NCBI GenBank assembly: GCA_028829895.1 | Contig: CM054177.1 | Coordinates: 37,230,564 to 37,294,563, forward strand | DNA length: 64,000 bases | Source: Sinotaia quadrata | Lineage: Eukaryota > Mollusca > Gastropoda > Architaenioglossa > Viviparidae | Direction of reading: 5' to 3' | Shown here: one piece after another, positions 1 through 11,912 of the stretch | Position numbering within the stretch: position 1 is the stretch's first letter | Layout of the letters: each line of letters starts with the position of its first letter | Made by a program: the position numbers and the translations under genes | Notes under the pieces: model-generated | Told to the model about the DNA's origin: nothing | Seen by the model: the letters and a program-made list of their open reading frames with translations, nothing else | The model's database searches: none

Positions 1-297
1 TTTCATAAGTATTTTGTAGAGTAGCTTTTATTTATATGTATTATACATCCAAGTAGTACTCTAATGGCGTATATGTAATTTTCATAAAACTTATTGTTCT
101 AGTGAATTGATTCATTCTAATGTCCTGTTGGAGTTAGTTTTATTGGTATGTTTTGTAATGTCGTTAAGGAGTGATTTGCACTTAATAACCTAGAGGAATG
201 TATTCCGTATATAATCTTTTTCATTGATTTCCCTATAATAGATATTTTTAATGGAAGAGTAAAAAGTATGATCTTTCGAACGCCAAAGATTTTGGAG
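1..297. other. AT-rich spacer, nothing recognised
   Basis: No ORF, repeat or TE end is visible. The sequence is ordinary AT-rich DNA leading into the first tandem array. Confidence 0.6.
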
Positions 298-900
298 CGG
301 TTAAAGGCAATAGGCAGTGAAACTATGGTTTTAAACCAAGGTTAAAGTGATTAGCTATAGCTAAATTAACAATTGGCAGACAGTAGTGGTTTTAACACCA
401 AGGTTAAGGTGATTAGCTATAGCTAATTTAACAATTGGCAGGCAGTGGTGGTTTTAACACCAAGGTTAAAGTGATTAGCTATAGCTAAATTAACAATTGG
501 CAGACAGTAGTGGTTTTAACACCAAGGTTAAGGTGATTAGCTATAGCTAATTTAACAATTGGCAGGCAGTAGTGGTTTTAACACCAAGGTTAAAGTGACT
601 AGCTATAGCTAATTTAACAATTGGCAGGCAGTAGTGGTTTTAACACCAAAGTTAAAGTGACTAGCTATAGCTAATTTAACAATTGGCAGGCAGTAGTGGT
701 TTTAACACCAAGGTTAAAGTGACTAGCTATAGCTAATTTAACAATTGGCAGGCAGTAGTGGTTTTAACACCAAGGTTAAAGTGACTAGCTATAGCTAATT
801 TAACAATTGGCAGGCAGTAGTGGTTTTAACACCAAGGTTAAAGTGACTAGCTATAGCTAATTTAACAATTGGCAGACAGTGTCTAGTTATAACTAGGCAA
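298..900. repeat. 62-bp tandem repeat, about 9-10 copies
   Basis: The unit start GATTAGCTATAG recurs at 349, 411 and onward every 62 bp. Each unit carries AACAATTGGCAGRCAG, TGGTTTTAACACCAAGGTTA and the perfect 14-bp palindrome TTAGCTATAGCTAA or a one-base variant. The central units are nearly identical, so the array is young or homogenised. Degenerate half-units continue to about 1010. No unit encodes a plausible peptide. Confidence 0.95.
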
Positions 901-2294
901 ATAATTGTTTAACTCCAAAGCTAAAGTGCTAGTTATATCTAATTAATAATAAAATGCACACATGCAATGGTTTAACATCAAAACTAAAGAGACTAGCTGT
1001 AGCTAATGTAACAATATGCAGGCAAGCAATGGATTGTTCGGTACATTGAACCGCCAGTTTGTGTGTTTGGTACAATGTACAGTTTATGTGCTTGGTACAC
1101 TGAACATTCTGTGTACTTGGTATATGGACAGTCTGTGTGCGTTCTTTCTGCTTCCACTTCACTTTCACTTCAGTGAATTAATACTTCCACTTTCACTACA
1201 ATGAATTAATATTTATTTGTTGCGACAGATTTATTTTATTTACTTCTACATCTGTCATGATCAGCTGAGAGAAAGTAATAATATCTTTTTCTTTCAGTCA
1301 TCATTTCTCCCTAAATGAATGTGACGTCATTTCAGGACAAGATAAATCGTTATTTATGAATGACAAGTGTTCAGCCAAATATGGTACATCTTAAATATCC
1401 AGTACAGAAAATAAAACGTCAATGAATATGTAGTGATTAAGTATCCAGAACATATACTATTGTGTAAGAGTATCAAGTGATTGACTATCCAGACAACACA
1501 TCACGGTAGACTGACCATCTTATTAAGCAAGTCAGGGAACAGAAAGCAGAATTCATCCAAGTACTGTGACGTGTTCAACAAACCAGGACTGGATGAAACA
1601 TCATTCTGTCAACGACAAATGGTCAGCCAGCAGTGAAGACACCTAGCCAGTGCAGTAGTATCAATCATCTATCAACAAAGATTGATCTGACAGCACTGAT
1701 GACATGAAATGCATACCCTTAAGTACTTGTCATCATGTCACATGGACAGAATGATACAGAGGCATATCGTTTTCTCAATGACCTTCCTTCTCTCCCTCCC
1801 TCTCTCACAACACACACACACAAGCACTTATTCTTCCTTCAACAAGTGTAATATTTTAAAATTAAAGTCAAAGTTCATCAACAACTTTTTGTACCTAACC
1901 ACTTTGACTTTAAGCAGTTATAATTTTCAATTTGCACCAGTTTCTACACACAACCCACCGCTCGTCCATCAATAATATGTATTTTAAAAAATTAAAAACT
2001 GAAGTATTAAAGGTTTTAATAATAAAGATTGCTCTTTAATTTCAGGCAAAACATTTTGCCTATTTGTTTAACCTTTCACTGTGAAAAATAAATGTTTAGA
2101 TATTGTTATCTGTCTGAACATGTGGGGAGGATATGTGTGCAGTGCGTACGTGTGTGTTTGAGTGTTGGGTTTAAGGAAGAATATGTAAGTTCATGCTAGC
2201 TGAGTGTGAGTGAAATTCCAGTAGCATGATGGAAATTTAATGCAGTGGTGTCTGCAGAATTACTTACTATTGCAAAACATATCGTCATCGGACT
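901..2294. other. Spacer with short degenerate repeats
   Basis: At 1055-1130 there are three imperfect copies of a TTGGTACAnTGnACAGTnTGTG-like motif. The rest, including the ORF-like stretch at 1709-1975, has no repeat structure and no recognisable coding content. Nothing else is supported. Confidence 0.5.
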
Positions 2295-2465
2295 CGCATT
2301 CAACAGACGTTCATGTCATCAGTAAGTACATTGTAGTTTACACTGCAGTTTGCACGCATTAATCAGAAGTTCATGTCATCAGTAAGTACACTGCAGTTTA
2401 CACGCATTCAACAGACGTTCATATCATCAGTAAATACACTGCAGTTTACACGTATTCAACATACA
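2295..2465. repeat. 48/60-bp tandem repeat, 3 copies
   Basis: TTCATRTCATCAGTAARTAC recurs at 2310, 2370 and 2418, followed by CACTGCAGTTTACACG. The first unit is 12 bp longer because TTTACACTGCAG is partly doubled. Confidence 0.85.
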
Positions 2466-2607
2466 TGCATGCGTGCGTCAAAATCAAACATCCTGAAACG
2501 CATTCTCTAAAATCTGTTTGTATACGCTTGAGTGCACACGAATGTACTTCATATATTTACATATGTATTCATTTTAGTAACAAACGTGTGTTTGAGTTTC
2601 ATGTACC

Positions 2608-2692
2608 TCTATCTATCTATCTATCTATCTGTATGTCAGTCCGTCCGTCCGTCCATCAATCAATCAATCTATCCATCCATCTATCTATGACT
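2608..2692. repeat. Compound tetranucleotide microsatellite
   Basis: Runs of (CTAT)n, (CCGT)n, (CAAT)n and (CCAT)n follow one another. The ORF at 2465-2887 that crosses this block is a by-product of stop-poor simple sequence. Confidence 0.95.
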
Positions 2693-2814
2693 GTTCCGAT
2701 ATGTTTGCTGATGACTATATCTCCTAAAATTAACGTGAATGATTCCGTATTTATGTCTCTGTTTGGTATCAACTACATAATAATGCGTATCACTATGCTT
2801 CTATATAAATATGT

Positions 2815-2950
2815 CGCTCTGTCGTTATATAAACAAAATACTGGCATATATTGTACTACAGTTGTGTGTCACTCTGTCGTTATATAAATAAAATACTGGC
2901 ATTTAAATATTGTACTACAGTTGTGTGTCACTCTGTCGTTATACTAAATA
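2815..2950. repeat. 55-59-bp tandem duplication
   Basis: CTCTGTCGTTATAT recurs at 2817, 2872 and 2931. The two full units share ACTGGCATWTAWATATTGTA and the GTTGTGTGTCACT junction. Confidence 0.85.
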
Positions 2951-3475
2951 CACCTTTTAAGATTCTGTAATGTATCTGTGTGTATGTACTATATACTAAG
3001 TCTGTATTTGTTCAGTCTGTCTGTACTAAATACTACGTTTATGAGTCTGTATTTGATTAATTCTGTATTTTTGTCAGTCTGTATGTACTATATACTTAGT
3101 CTGTATTTTTGTAGGTCTGTCTGTATGTACTAAACACTAAGTTAATGAATCTAAATTTGATTAATTCTGTATTTGATTAATTCTGTCAGTCTGTACTAAA
3201 TACTAAGTTTATGAGTATTTGATTAAGTCTGTGTTTGTATCAGTCTGTCTGTCTGTACTAAATACTAACTTCGTGAGTCTGTATTTGATTAATTCTGTAT
3301 TTGTGTCAGTCTGATGAACTATATATATTAAGTTTATGAGTCTGTATTTGTGTCTGTCTGTCTGTCTGTTTATCTAAGTTTATGAGTCTGTATTTGATGA
3401 ATTCTGTATTTGTGTCAGCTACTCTGTATACACTAAATTACTAATTGTATATTTTTTTATTGGTGACAATCTTTC
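2951..3475. repeat. Degenerate GTCTGTATTTGATTAATTCTG-type array
   Basis: Many diverged units combine GTCTGTCTGTACTAAATACTA, GTTTATGAGTCTGTATTTG and ATTAATTCTGTATTTGT. The spacing is irregular, roughly 40-60 bp. The array grades into the 47-bp array that follows and shares its ACTAAATnCTA core, so both probably have one origin. Confidence 0.8.
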
Positions 3476-5095
3476 TGTTGAATCTAAATTCTGTTTGTAT
3501 AATTCTATATTTGTGTAGATCAGCATGCACTAAATTCTGATTGTATAATTTTGTGTTTGTTTGTCTGTATACACCAAATTCTAATTGTATAATTCTATAT
3601 ATTTGTGTCAGAATACACTAAATTCTGATTGTATAATTCTATACTTGTGGTAAATCTGTATACACTAAATGCTAATTGTATAATTCTATACTTGTGGTAA
3701 ATCTCTATACACTAAATGCTATTTGTATAATTCTATACTTGTGGTAAATATCTATACACTAAATACTAATTGTATAATTCTACACTTGTGGTAAATCTCT
3801 TTACATTAAATGCTAATTGCATAATTCTATACTTGTGGTAAATCTCTATACACTAAATGCTAATTGTATAATTCTATACACTATATGCTAATTGTATAAT
3901 TCTAATATTTGAGTCAGCATACACTAAATGCTAATTGTATAATTCTATACTTGTGGTAAATCTCTATACACTAAATGCTATTTGTATAATTCTATACTTG
4001 TGGTAAATATCTATACACTAAATACTAATTGTATAATTCTACACTTGTGGTAAATCTCTTTACATTAAATGCTAATTGCATAATTCTATACTTGTGGTAA
4101 ATCTCTATACACTAAATGCTAATTGTATAATTCTATACACTATATGCTAATTGTATAATTCTACATATTTGAGTCAGCATACACTAAATGCTAATTGTAT
4201 AATTCTATACTTGTGGTAAATCTCTATACACTAAATGCTAATTGTATAATTCTACACTTGTGGTAAATCTCTATACACTAATGCTAATTGCATAATTCTA
4301 TACTTGTGGTAAATCTTTATACACTATATGCTAATTGTATAATTCTATACTTGTGTCATTTTCTATACACTATATTCTAATTGTATAATTCTATATATTT
4401 GTGTCAGTATACACTAAATGCTAATTGCATAATTCTATACTTGTGGTAAATCTCTATACACTAAATGCTAATTGCATAATTCTATACTTGTGGTAAATCT
4501 CTATACACTATATGCTAATTGTATAATTCTATACTTGTGTCAGTCTCTATACACTAAATGCTAATTGTATAATTCTATACTTGTGTCAATCTCTACACAC
4601 TATATATTTAGTGAATAATGTTATAAGTGTGTCACCGCTATATAGTAAATATTAAGTGTATAATTCTATATCAGTCTGTATATACTAAATATCAGTATAA
4701 TTCTATAACTGTCAGTAAGTATGCACTAAATGCTAAGTGTATAATTCTATACTTGTGTTAATCAGTATATACTAAATCCTAATTGTATAAGTCTACAATT
4801 GTTTCAGTCTCTATACACTAGATACTAGTGTATGATTCTATATTTATCAGTCTGTGCGTAAATATCTGCGTAATTTCACACTAGTGTCACACTTTATTAC
4901 TCTAAATACTAAGTGTATGATTCAATATATGTATATACTAGTAATGTATATGTTTCTATATTTGAGCATATCTGTATATTATAATAGTAATGTATATTTT
5001 TCTATATTTGAGCATATCTGTACATACTAAATACTAAGCACATTTCTATATCTGTCTGCATATACTATACATTAAGTGTATAATTCCATAGATGC
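3476..5095. repeat. 47-bp satellite-like array with a 259-bp higher-order unit
   Basis: The 47-bp monomer contains CTATACACTAAATGCTAATT and GTATAATTCTATACTTGTGG. For example TACACTAAAT recurs at 3661 and 3708. A block of monomer variants beginning ATTTGTATAATTCTATACTT at 3721 recurs in the same order at 3980, giving a 259-bp super-unit that includes the odd ATTTGAGTCAGCATACACTA variant. The edges are more diverged, especially after 4600, as expected for an expanding array. Confidence 0.95.
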
Positions 5096-5123
5096 GTGTC
5101 ACTCAGCTCTGGATAATTTCAAT

Positions 5124-5670
5124 TACTACCCTCATCCTGGAGAAAGATAGGAAAAAGTAGTAGTATTTTGCCTACAAATTGGAGAGAAAGATACGAAAAA
5201 GTAGTGATATTATTTTGCACAAATTGAAGAGAAAGATACGAAAAAGTAGTGATATTATTTTGCCCACAAATTGGAGAGAAAGATAAGAAAGAGTAGTGAT
5301 ATTATTTTGCCCACATACTGGAGAAAATTAAGGAAAAAACTGGTAATATAATATTTCTTTGTTCACAGACTGGAGAAAAGTAAGGGAAAAAATAGTGGCA
5401 TTAATACTTTGCTCACAGACAGAAGAAAATAAGGAAAAAGAGGAGTGATATTATTACTTTTTCCAGAGACTGGAGAAAAGGGAGGAAAAAATTAGTGACA
5501 TTATTACTTTGCCCACAGACTGGAGAAAAAGGAGGGAAAAATTAGTGACATTATTACTCTGCCCACAGACTGGAGAAAAAGGAGGGAACAATTAGTGACA
5601 TTATTACTTTGCCCACAGACTGGAGAAAAAGGAGGGAAAAATTAGTGACATTATTACTCTGCCCACAGAG
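5124..5670. repeat. 50-bp tandem repeat, about 11 copies
   Basis: The unit runs TGGAGAAAAAGGAGGGAAAA, ATTAGTGACATTATTACTYT, GCCCACAGAC. TGGAGAAAAA recurs at 5521, 5571 and 5621. Upstream units are more diverged, and the last three are nearly identical. Confidence 0.95.
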
Positions 5671-6085
5671 GTATTTACTGCCTAGCAAAGCAAGCAAACA
5701 ATGACAGGACAGCATTTTGTTGGAAAAACACAGTGCAAAGTATCATAAGGTAGAGAGGATGGGTGGTGGCCACAGTATATATGAAAGGTGTTTATATCTA
5801 TTTGAAAGGTTATGAGCCCACACGTATTTGAACAATATATATTCACTAGCAACTGGTTCGCGGACATGACTGATTAGACTAACATTCATACTCGATACCC
5901 TGGCATTTCAAATATTTTTTACTATGAAACATTTTCTGAAAATTTATTATCTGTGTAATTTTTGCATGCATGAATTAACAAAGCAGCTAAACTCCAGGTA
6001 TCTAAGGTCAAAAGGGACAGAACTCAAATGCTATCCACTGATCTAGTCGTGCATGAAACGAGCGAGCTGTCCTGTCATGTATGCG
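5671..6085. other. Spacer, nothing recognised
   Basis: The 61-codon ORF on the minus strand (5682-5867) has no recognisable motif. No repeat or TE boundary is seen. Confidence 0.5.
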
Positions 6086-6270
6086 TGAGTGATCGCAGTC
6101 AGGCGTTGCTGAATTTCTTTAAGCACGGTAATTTAAGACAGGTCTTAAGAAGTGATCGCAGTTAGGCGTTGCTGAATCTCTTTAAGCACGGTAATTTAAG
6201 ACAGGTCTTAAGAAGTGATGCATATCTTAGCGGATTGAAGATTAGGTCTTAAGAAGTGATGCTTAAACTG
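6086..6270. repeat. 63-bp tandem duplication plus partial third copy
   Basis: GTGATCGCAGTYAGGCGTTG recurs with a 63-bp offset (CGCA at 6094 and 6157). Both copies end in GACAGGTCTTAAGAAGTGAT, and the tail TTAGGTCTTAAGAAGTGATG appears once more near 6241. Confidence 0.9.
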
Positions 6271-7533
6271 GATCTATAAATTTTTTATTTTGTTCCTTTA
6301 ATATATCCTTTGATTAGCATGAAAATGACACTTTTATTATAGCCCTTTAGTCTGAGAGTGCACCTCAAATCCTGAGTGTACACTACAGTAAAAAAAAAAG
6401 AGTATATTTTGGAATGTGAGCGTGTTGTTTTATTTTAACTTAGAATTATTTTGTACTTTTTAAATGATATTTGTCTTTCTTTTTATTTATTATTAATGCA
6501 ATCGATTTTAGTGGGAAGTAACTCTAAAAGAAGTTAGGAAACCAGCAGTTTGGTAAACTAGTTGCTAATAATTTATAATATTTCTCTACAGGGGCTTCAA
6601 TAAACATAACGAGAACGAACGAAGGCACACTTAATGGATGTTGTAGATACTAGACAACAGTTTCTTTCAGGAGGCAAACTTTATTCAGGAGGCAAACTGG
6701 AGTCCACGTAGACAAAACAAGCAGTGCGACATTGTCCGATATTATTGCAGAGTTACAATGTATGAGAGTTGTTCCCTTTGTTGTAGAGTTGTAGACGCGG
6801 TATCTGTGCCTGTTGTTGACACCTCCCATACATACGAATACCTATGTCGGGACAACAATTGAGGACGTCACTTCCGGTAACTCGTATGAGCCCCCAGAGG
6901 AAACGATTCCTCACAGATAAGACAGACAGGCAGATAAGACAAAGACAGACTCAGTACAGACGTTGGACAGATGTGATGATGACACTTATAAAATCATATT
7001 AGATGAAAATGAAAATACAATTGACACAACACTAATGAAAATTAACAAGAAAATAAAAATAAGAGAAAGAACAATGACAGGTTACAAATGTAGATTGGTT
7101 CTAAACTGATTCAGGGAATTAATTAGCCTCCCCTAAGTACGTAACTTGACTTTGAATGAAAGTTATTTTCAACGCCAAATTTTCTTTTCCTAATATCTTT
7201 TCCTTTTCTGCAAATCTCAGTTTTAATTACAACATATATATGCATACTCGTTTTCAATGCTCTGGGTTCGAGTACTTAGCTTAAAAGTCCCCAAGACGAA
7301 AGTTCGGCACAACGCTGAGCCAGCGTCCAACATACAAATCTTCACAGCAGTGGCCCTTGGCTGACCAGTGCACTAGCTAGCTCCGCCCCTTTTGTTTCGC
7401 ATGCAGCAGAATCAGTCGACCATCTTAGGAGCCCTCAGACAGTTGAGTGATCTGGTAGTCTGTTGATTCGGTGATCTAGTGATCTGGTGATCAGGTGATC
7501 TGAGTGACCTGGTGATTCTGCATTTTAATAATG
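6271..7533. other. Spacer with a short GTGATCTG-type repeat at the end
   Basis: No gene or TE is recognised over 1.2 kb. At 7440-7520 there are several imperfect copies of GTGATCTGGT, directly before the dispersed repeat that starts at about 7534. Confidence 0.5.
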
Positions 7534-8458
7534 CAGTGTAAGAAACTGCTGACTACAATAGGAAGCATTCAAGTGACAATGGCTATTAATTTCCCTGAGC
7601 ACATTGACACTAAGCTGAAAGGAAAATATGAATTAAAGATACATAAATATATCTCAAACATTCTATTATTATTACACACAGTTTTAACTAAGATTAAAAT
7701 TCAGTCACACATACCTTCCACGTTCTTCAAACCCCATGAATAAAAGGTAATCTGGTTGAAGTACAATAGATCCTTCCTTAGACTACTGTACTCAGTGGAG
7801 TCTTTCTAGACTTTAAATTCAACAATTTTTCTTCCAAAATACCAGACCAAAATTCTGGGACTTGCCTCTTCCTGCTGGAGCAAGTGTTGTTCTAAGCGGA
7901 GCGAGGAGAATTCATTAAACCGGATTATTTAAAGGTTTTCCCATTCTACCATGTGTTTCCTTGAGACTACCCATCCCCCTGTTTTTAAGTACAAATGACC
8001 CTTTGATCTTCAACCGTTTCCTGTGCTCTAACATGTAACTCCCCCCCCCCATTCCATCCCTCCATTTGTTTGCGATCAGTTGTCTTGGACAGCCAGACAG
8101 TGGGGGGGGGGGGGGACACAGCGGGATACAGTGGACAGTGGGGAACGGCACAGCGGTTCTCCCGCCATCTGGACCACTAGCCCAGTTCAGGCCTCAGGAT
8201 GGAGATACATCAATATATCTCAGGAGAGAGATATATCAAATATTTAGGTCCAGCTCTGGGTGGTCCATTCTGTTAGGTCTTGTAATTCTAGCAAACATCC
8301 TCTTAGTATCTTGGAGTGGCTTGGTTAAATACTTAAATGCGTTTTTTGTACTAGGCTTCCTATACCCCTTGTGTATCTAGGTTTTATTCCTTTTCGTTAT
8401 TTTAATTTTTAAATGTTTATTGACGTGATGCCGGGCGAAGTTTTACTTTCGACTGACA
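7534..8458. mobile_element. Dispersed repeat family E, copy 1 (class unknown)
   Basis: This stretch matches 33892-34435 from CAGTRTAAGAAACTGCTGAC to TTTTACTTTCGACTGACA, with the same break points at both ends, so it is a dispersed element. Allowing two or three bases of slack, the borders are TGT...ACA (7537-8458), which would fit an LTR, but the flanks TGCAG and CCTGT are not a target duplication. About 375 bp (roughly 7805-8180) present here are missing from the other copy. That extra part holds a C10 run (8041-8050) and a G14 run (8102-8115) that could pair. The ORFs at 7531-7743, 8066-8380 and 7915-8151 lie in it and show no known domain. Confidence 0.75.
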
Positions 8459-8520
8459 CCTGTCTATAAAGTGATTGGTATACTGTGCCTGTCTATAAAG
8501 TGATAGGTATACTGTGCTTT
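8453..8520. repeat. 29-bp duplication
   Basis: TGTCTATAAAGTGATWGGTA followed by TACTGTGC occurs at 8461 and 8490. It abuts the end of repeat family E. Confidence 0.85.
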
Positions 8521-8660
8521 TAATTTCTTCTGAAGAAACGACTGTGAAAGTTTAAGTGTATTACCCAGAAGTCCAATTCGGGACGTGAGTATTGAGTAGC
8601 TGTTTAACTGAATGAAGTTGATGCTATACAGGGAAAAATTCTATCTTCATTTTACCTGTT

Positions 8661-8872
8661 GCCAGTGAAAGTTCTAAATAAACAGTCCGACCTCGTGTTT
8701 AGTGTATTGATGCCATACAATGAAAGTTCTATATAAACAGTCCGACCTCGTGTTTAGTGTATTGATGATATACAGTGAAAGTTCTAAATAAACAGTTCGA
8801 CCTCATGTTTAGTGTATCACCAAAGTTCTAAATAAACAGTCCGACCTCGTGTTTAGTGTATCACCAAAGAAG
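8661..8872. repeat. 55-bp tandem repeat, 4 copies
   Basis: GTTCTAWATAAACAGTYCGA recurs at 8671, 8726, 8781 and 8825. The last interval is shortened to 44 bp. Each unit ends in CTCRTGTTTAGTGTAT. Confidence 0.95.
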
Positions 8873-8929
8873 CAACAACTAGACACGTGACAAGCGGTGC
8901 TAAAGAAGGTGAATGTTATCTATTCCAGT

Positions 8930-9045
8930 GTCTTTTTCCTCTTCCTTCTTTTATATGTTGTCTATTTTCCTGTTCTTTCTTTTGTATGTTGTCTATTTTT
9001 CTCTTCTTTCTTTTGTATGTTGTCTATTTTCCTATTCTTTAGTTT
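8930..9045. repeat. About 34-bp pyrimidine-rich tandem repeat, 3-4 copies
   Basis: Units contain TTCTTTCTTTTGTATGTTGT followed by CTATTTTYCT. Confidence 0.85.
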
Positions 9046-9129
9046 GTCATTTATGTAAGTAATTTAAATAACTAATTCGAATAAATCTGCCCTGACAGAA
9101 TTGTAATAAACTGTTTATAAAGAAAACAC

Positions 9130-9392
9130 TATGAAGGATGATTGATTCTAATAATTCACTTTTTTAATTTAATGAATAAAATGATGGGCTATTTTTCTTA
9201 AATAATTAATAGTTGTTGATTTAATTTAGTGACTAAAAAAGACGGGTTACTGTGTTAAATAATTAATAGTTGTTGATTCAATATAATGAATAAAACGATG
9301 GGTTAGTTTGTTAATTAATTAATAGTTGTTAATTTAATTTAATGAATATAAAGACGGGTTACTTTTGTTAATTAATTAATAGGTGTTGAAAT
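9130..9392. repeat. About 57-bp AT-rich tandem repeat, 4 copies
   Basis: Each unit combines AATTAATAGTTGTTGATTYA with a GAYGGGTTA block (or a close variant) and AATGAATAAAA. Indels vary the spacing. Confidence 0.85.
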
Positions 9393-9639
9393 CAGGAGAC
9401 TGGAAGTTAACTTTTGTTTTTATTTAGCTCAGTTGAGAAAAATAAATGTGATTTCTTTGTACAACTGGAATATAATGCTTGTTAAAACATAAATTTGATT
9501 TGTTTGTACAATTAGGATTGTATTTTTGCGATTTGTGTGATGAAACGTTTTGTTTGTTTGTTTTTGTGCAAGATTTTCGTCAAACAGCAGTAAGAAATTG
9601 TGGGTGAGGACATTAGAAATGTTTTGTGTTCACTGTATT

Positions 9640-10135
9640 CCTCTCAAGAGTCAACTCGTAACTAGCCATGCAGTCATTTTGTGGTACGCAATTTGTTGTC
9701 GGGTCAACTCGTAGACTAGCCATGCAGTCATTTTGTGGCGCGCAATTTGTTGTCGGGCCAGCTCGTAAACTAGCCATGCAGTCATTTTGTGGCGCGCAAT
9801 TTGTTGTCGGGTCAGCTCGTAAACTAGCCATGCAGTCATTTTGTGGTACGCAATTTGTTGTGGGAGTCAATTAGCTCGTAAAGTAGCTATGCAATCCTTT
9901 AGTGGCATGCAACTATTTCTGAGTCAGCTCTTAAACTAGTTATATAGTAAGTTAGTGGCACGCATCTTGTTTCAGAGTCAGCTCGTAAATTATCCATGCA
10001 ATAATTTAGAGGTAATAAACTTGTTTTCGTGTCATTTAGCTCGTAAACTATCCATGCAATCATTTAGAGGTAATAAACTTGTTAATAAAGCTGTTAAACT
10101 AGCAATGCAGTAATTTAGTGGCACGCAACTTGTTG
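9640..10135. repeat. 54-bp tandem repeat, about 8 copies
   Basis: ATGCAGTCATTTTGTGG recurs at 9668, 9722, 9776 and 9830, exactly 54 bp apart, with CGCAATTTGTTGTCGGG between. Units after 9890 are progressively diverged. Because 54 is divisible by three, the homogeneous part stays open in one plus-strand and two minus-strand frames. These 18-residue repeats are not evidence of a gene. Confidence 0.95.
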
Positions 10136-10929
10136 CGAAGTACAAACGTACGATCTGCGATTCAGAATGAACACTTTTTTAAATACACAACAAACTTAAT
10201 ACACACTCGAACACAGAAATGTGTATAGTTTTAAATTTTCACTACCAAAGTTCAAGATGAACTTGTATGCGTGTACATTAAAAATTTGTGTAGGCTCTCA
10301 TATAAAATATAGGTGCAAACAAAATTTAAAGTTAAAACTTTGTTAACATTTTCTTATACTAAATCACACCTACTTAAGATTCCGCTCCCTTCTTGACACG
10401 GTCATTTGCATATTTTAACGAATTGCCTGCTAAATCTGCCACGTGCTTGTCTTTGTAGTTTGCATTTCACGTCATCATTACAGCTGGAATGTTTGACATT
10501 TAGTTGACAGTTTACTTTATTAAGCGTTATCAGGGTCAGCTTGATATTAGATTAACCTAGAGTTTAGCTCCACAAATTACTAGTCTTATTGTCAAATGTC
10601 ATGTTATCGTATTAACTATCTTAGAACTTAGAGTTAGAAATACTAACCCCACGTCCCACCCTAACTCTAAGCCTGACATTCGTAATTTCACAAAGTTTTA
10701 AAACGCGCGTCTTGCTTTCATTAATTCTACTCAGGTTTATCTTGATTGTGTATGCCTGTTATATTGCTCTTGCTGATCACATTTTCTGCCCGCATAGTTG
10801 TTTGCATATATGATTTATGTCTTTATAAGTGCCGCGTAGATCTCACAAATGTGTTCCTTCAGTTTTAAAACAGCAAATTCTAAGGAGAGAGTTTACACTT
10901 CTCAGTCAGCTAGGTGGTGTGAGTTTCTT
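10136..10929. other. Spacer, nothing recognised
   Basis: This is AT-rich single-copy-looking sequence with no ORF of interest, no TE end and no clear tandem repeat. Confidence 0.5.
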
Positions 10930-11210
10930 TCGAAGTATACTTGACCGTTATAGTTCGAATGTAATCTGTATGCATATATTTAGTTCGAAGTGTGGTCTGT
11001 ATGTATACAATAATACGTTAGTTCAAAGTGTGATCTGTATATGTAAAATAATATATTTAGTTCAAAGTGTGATCTGTATGTATAAAATAATATATTTAGT
11101 TCAAAGTGGGATCTGTATGTATGAAATAATACGTCAGTTCGATGTGTGGTCTGTATGTGTAAAATAATTTATTTAGTTCAAAGTGTGGTCTGTATGTGTA
11201 AAATAATAAT
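10930..11210. repeat. 39-bp tandem repeat, about 6 copies
   Basis: TAGTTCRAAGTGTGRTCTGT followed by ATGTRTAAAATAAT recurs, for example TTCAAAGTG at 11061 and 11100. The ORFs on both strands here (10829-11167 and 11096-11278) are produced by the array. Confidence 0.95.
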
Positions 11211-11312
11211 AAATAAGAAAAGATTTTGACAACTTTAAAGCGAAAAGTCAATGATAAAGATGATTTTCCTTGAAACAAATTCTCTCTGAGGATTTTACTT
11301 TCTGTCTTATTA

Positions 11313-11465
11313 TTTTATTGATTTTTCATACAGCTTACAGCTCCATTTGTTATTATAAAGTAGGCCAGTAAGGTATTATTGAATTAATTTGATTGATTTT
11401 TCATACAGCTTACAGTTCGATTTGTTATTATAATGTAGGCCAACTATATATTATTGAATTAATTT
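11313..11465. repeat. 75-bp tandem duplication
   Basis: TTGATTTTTCATACAGCTTA begins at 11318 and 11393. Both copies run through TTTGTTATTATAAWGTAGGC to ATTATTGAATTAATTT. Confidence 0.9.
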
Positions 11466-11520
11466 TGGCTATAAAACTCTACCATTGCAATTTATTACTG
11501 TACTCTTTGCATTCACTAGA

Positions 11521-11636
11521 AACGTACATACAAAGCTATCTCAAACGTACGTACAAAGCTATCTCAAAAGTATGTACAAAGCTATCTCAAACGTACATAC
11601 AAAGCTATCTCAAACGTACGTACAAGCCTTCTCAAT
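11521..11636. repeat. 24-bp tandem repeat, 5 copies
   Basis: The unit is ACGTACRTACAAAGCTATCT followed by CAA. The ORF at 11393-11746 crossing it repeats an 8-residue unit for this reason. Confidence 0.9.
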
Positions 11637-11849
11637 TAAGTTTACAGCTAGTGTCTGAGAAAAAATCTATGTTATTATTTTGTCCGTTTCAAATAAATAA
11701 ATTTGACTCAGTTGCTTACATATATCAGAATTTAATGGATGCATAGTTGATGATCGAAATAATTTATAGTCAATAAAATGTTACTATTACTTAATTAGAT
11801 ATTACCTACAGTTCCTTTTATAAATTATAGGATTGTGTGCTTGTAGGAT

Positions 11850-11912
11850 TAGGTTTTATGATTTTAGTTATACTGTGACCTTCTCTGATGTCTATATTAT
11901 GAAGTTACGGAT
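11850..11912. repeat. Degenerate repeat split by an LTR insertion (left part)
   Basis: TTTTATGATTTTAGTTATAC followed by TGTGACCTTC and ATTATGAAGTTACGGAT resembles 14488-14545 on the far side of LTR copy A1. The host repeat was therefore present before the element inserted. The final CGGAT (11908-11912) is the left TSD of that element. Confidence 0.7.

Noticed and set aside
3476..5095. CRISPR-like array
   Set aside because: Repeats and intervening segments evolve together with no unique spacers; this is a eukaryotic tandem repeat.
9613..9874. Overlapping ORFs with 18-residue repeats on both strands
   Set aside because: Produced by a 54-bp tandem repeat; all are open at once, so no strand or frame is preferred.
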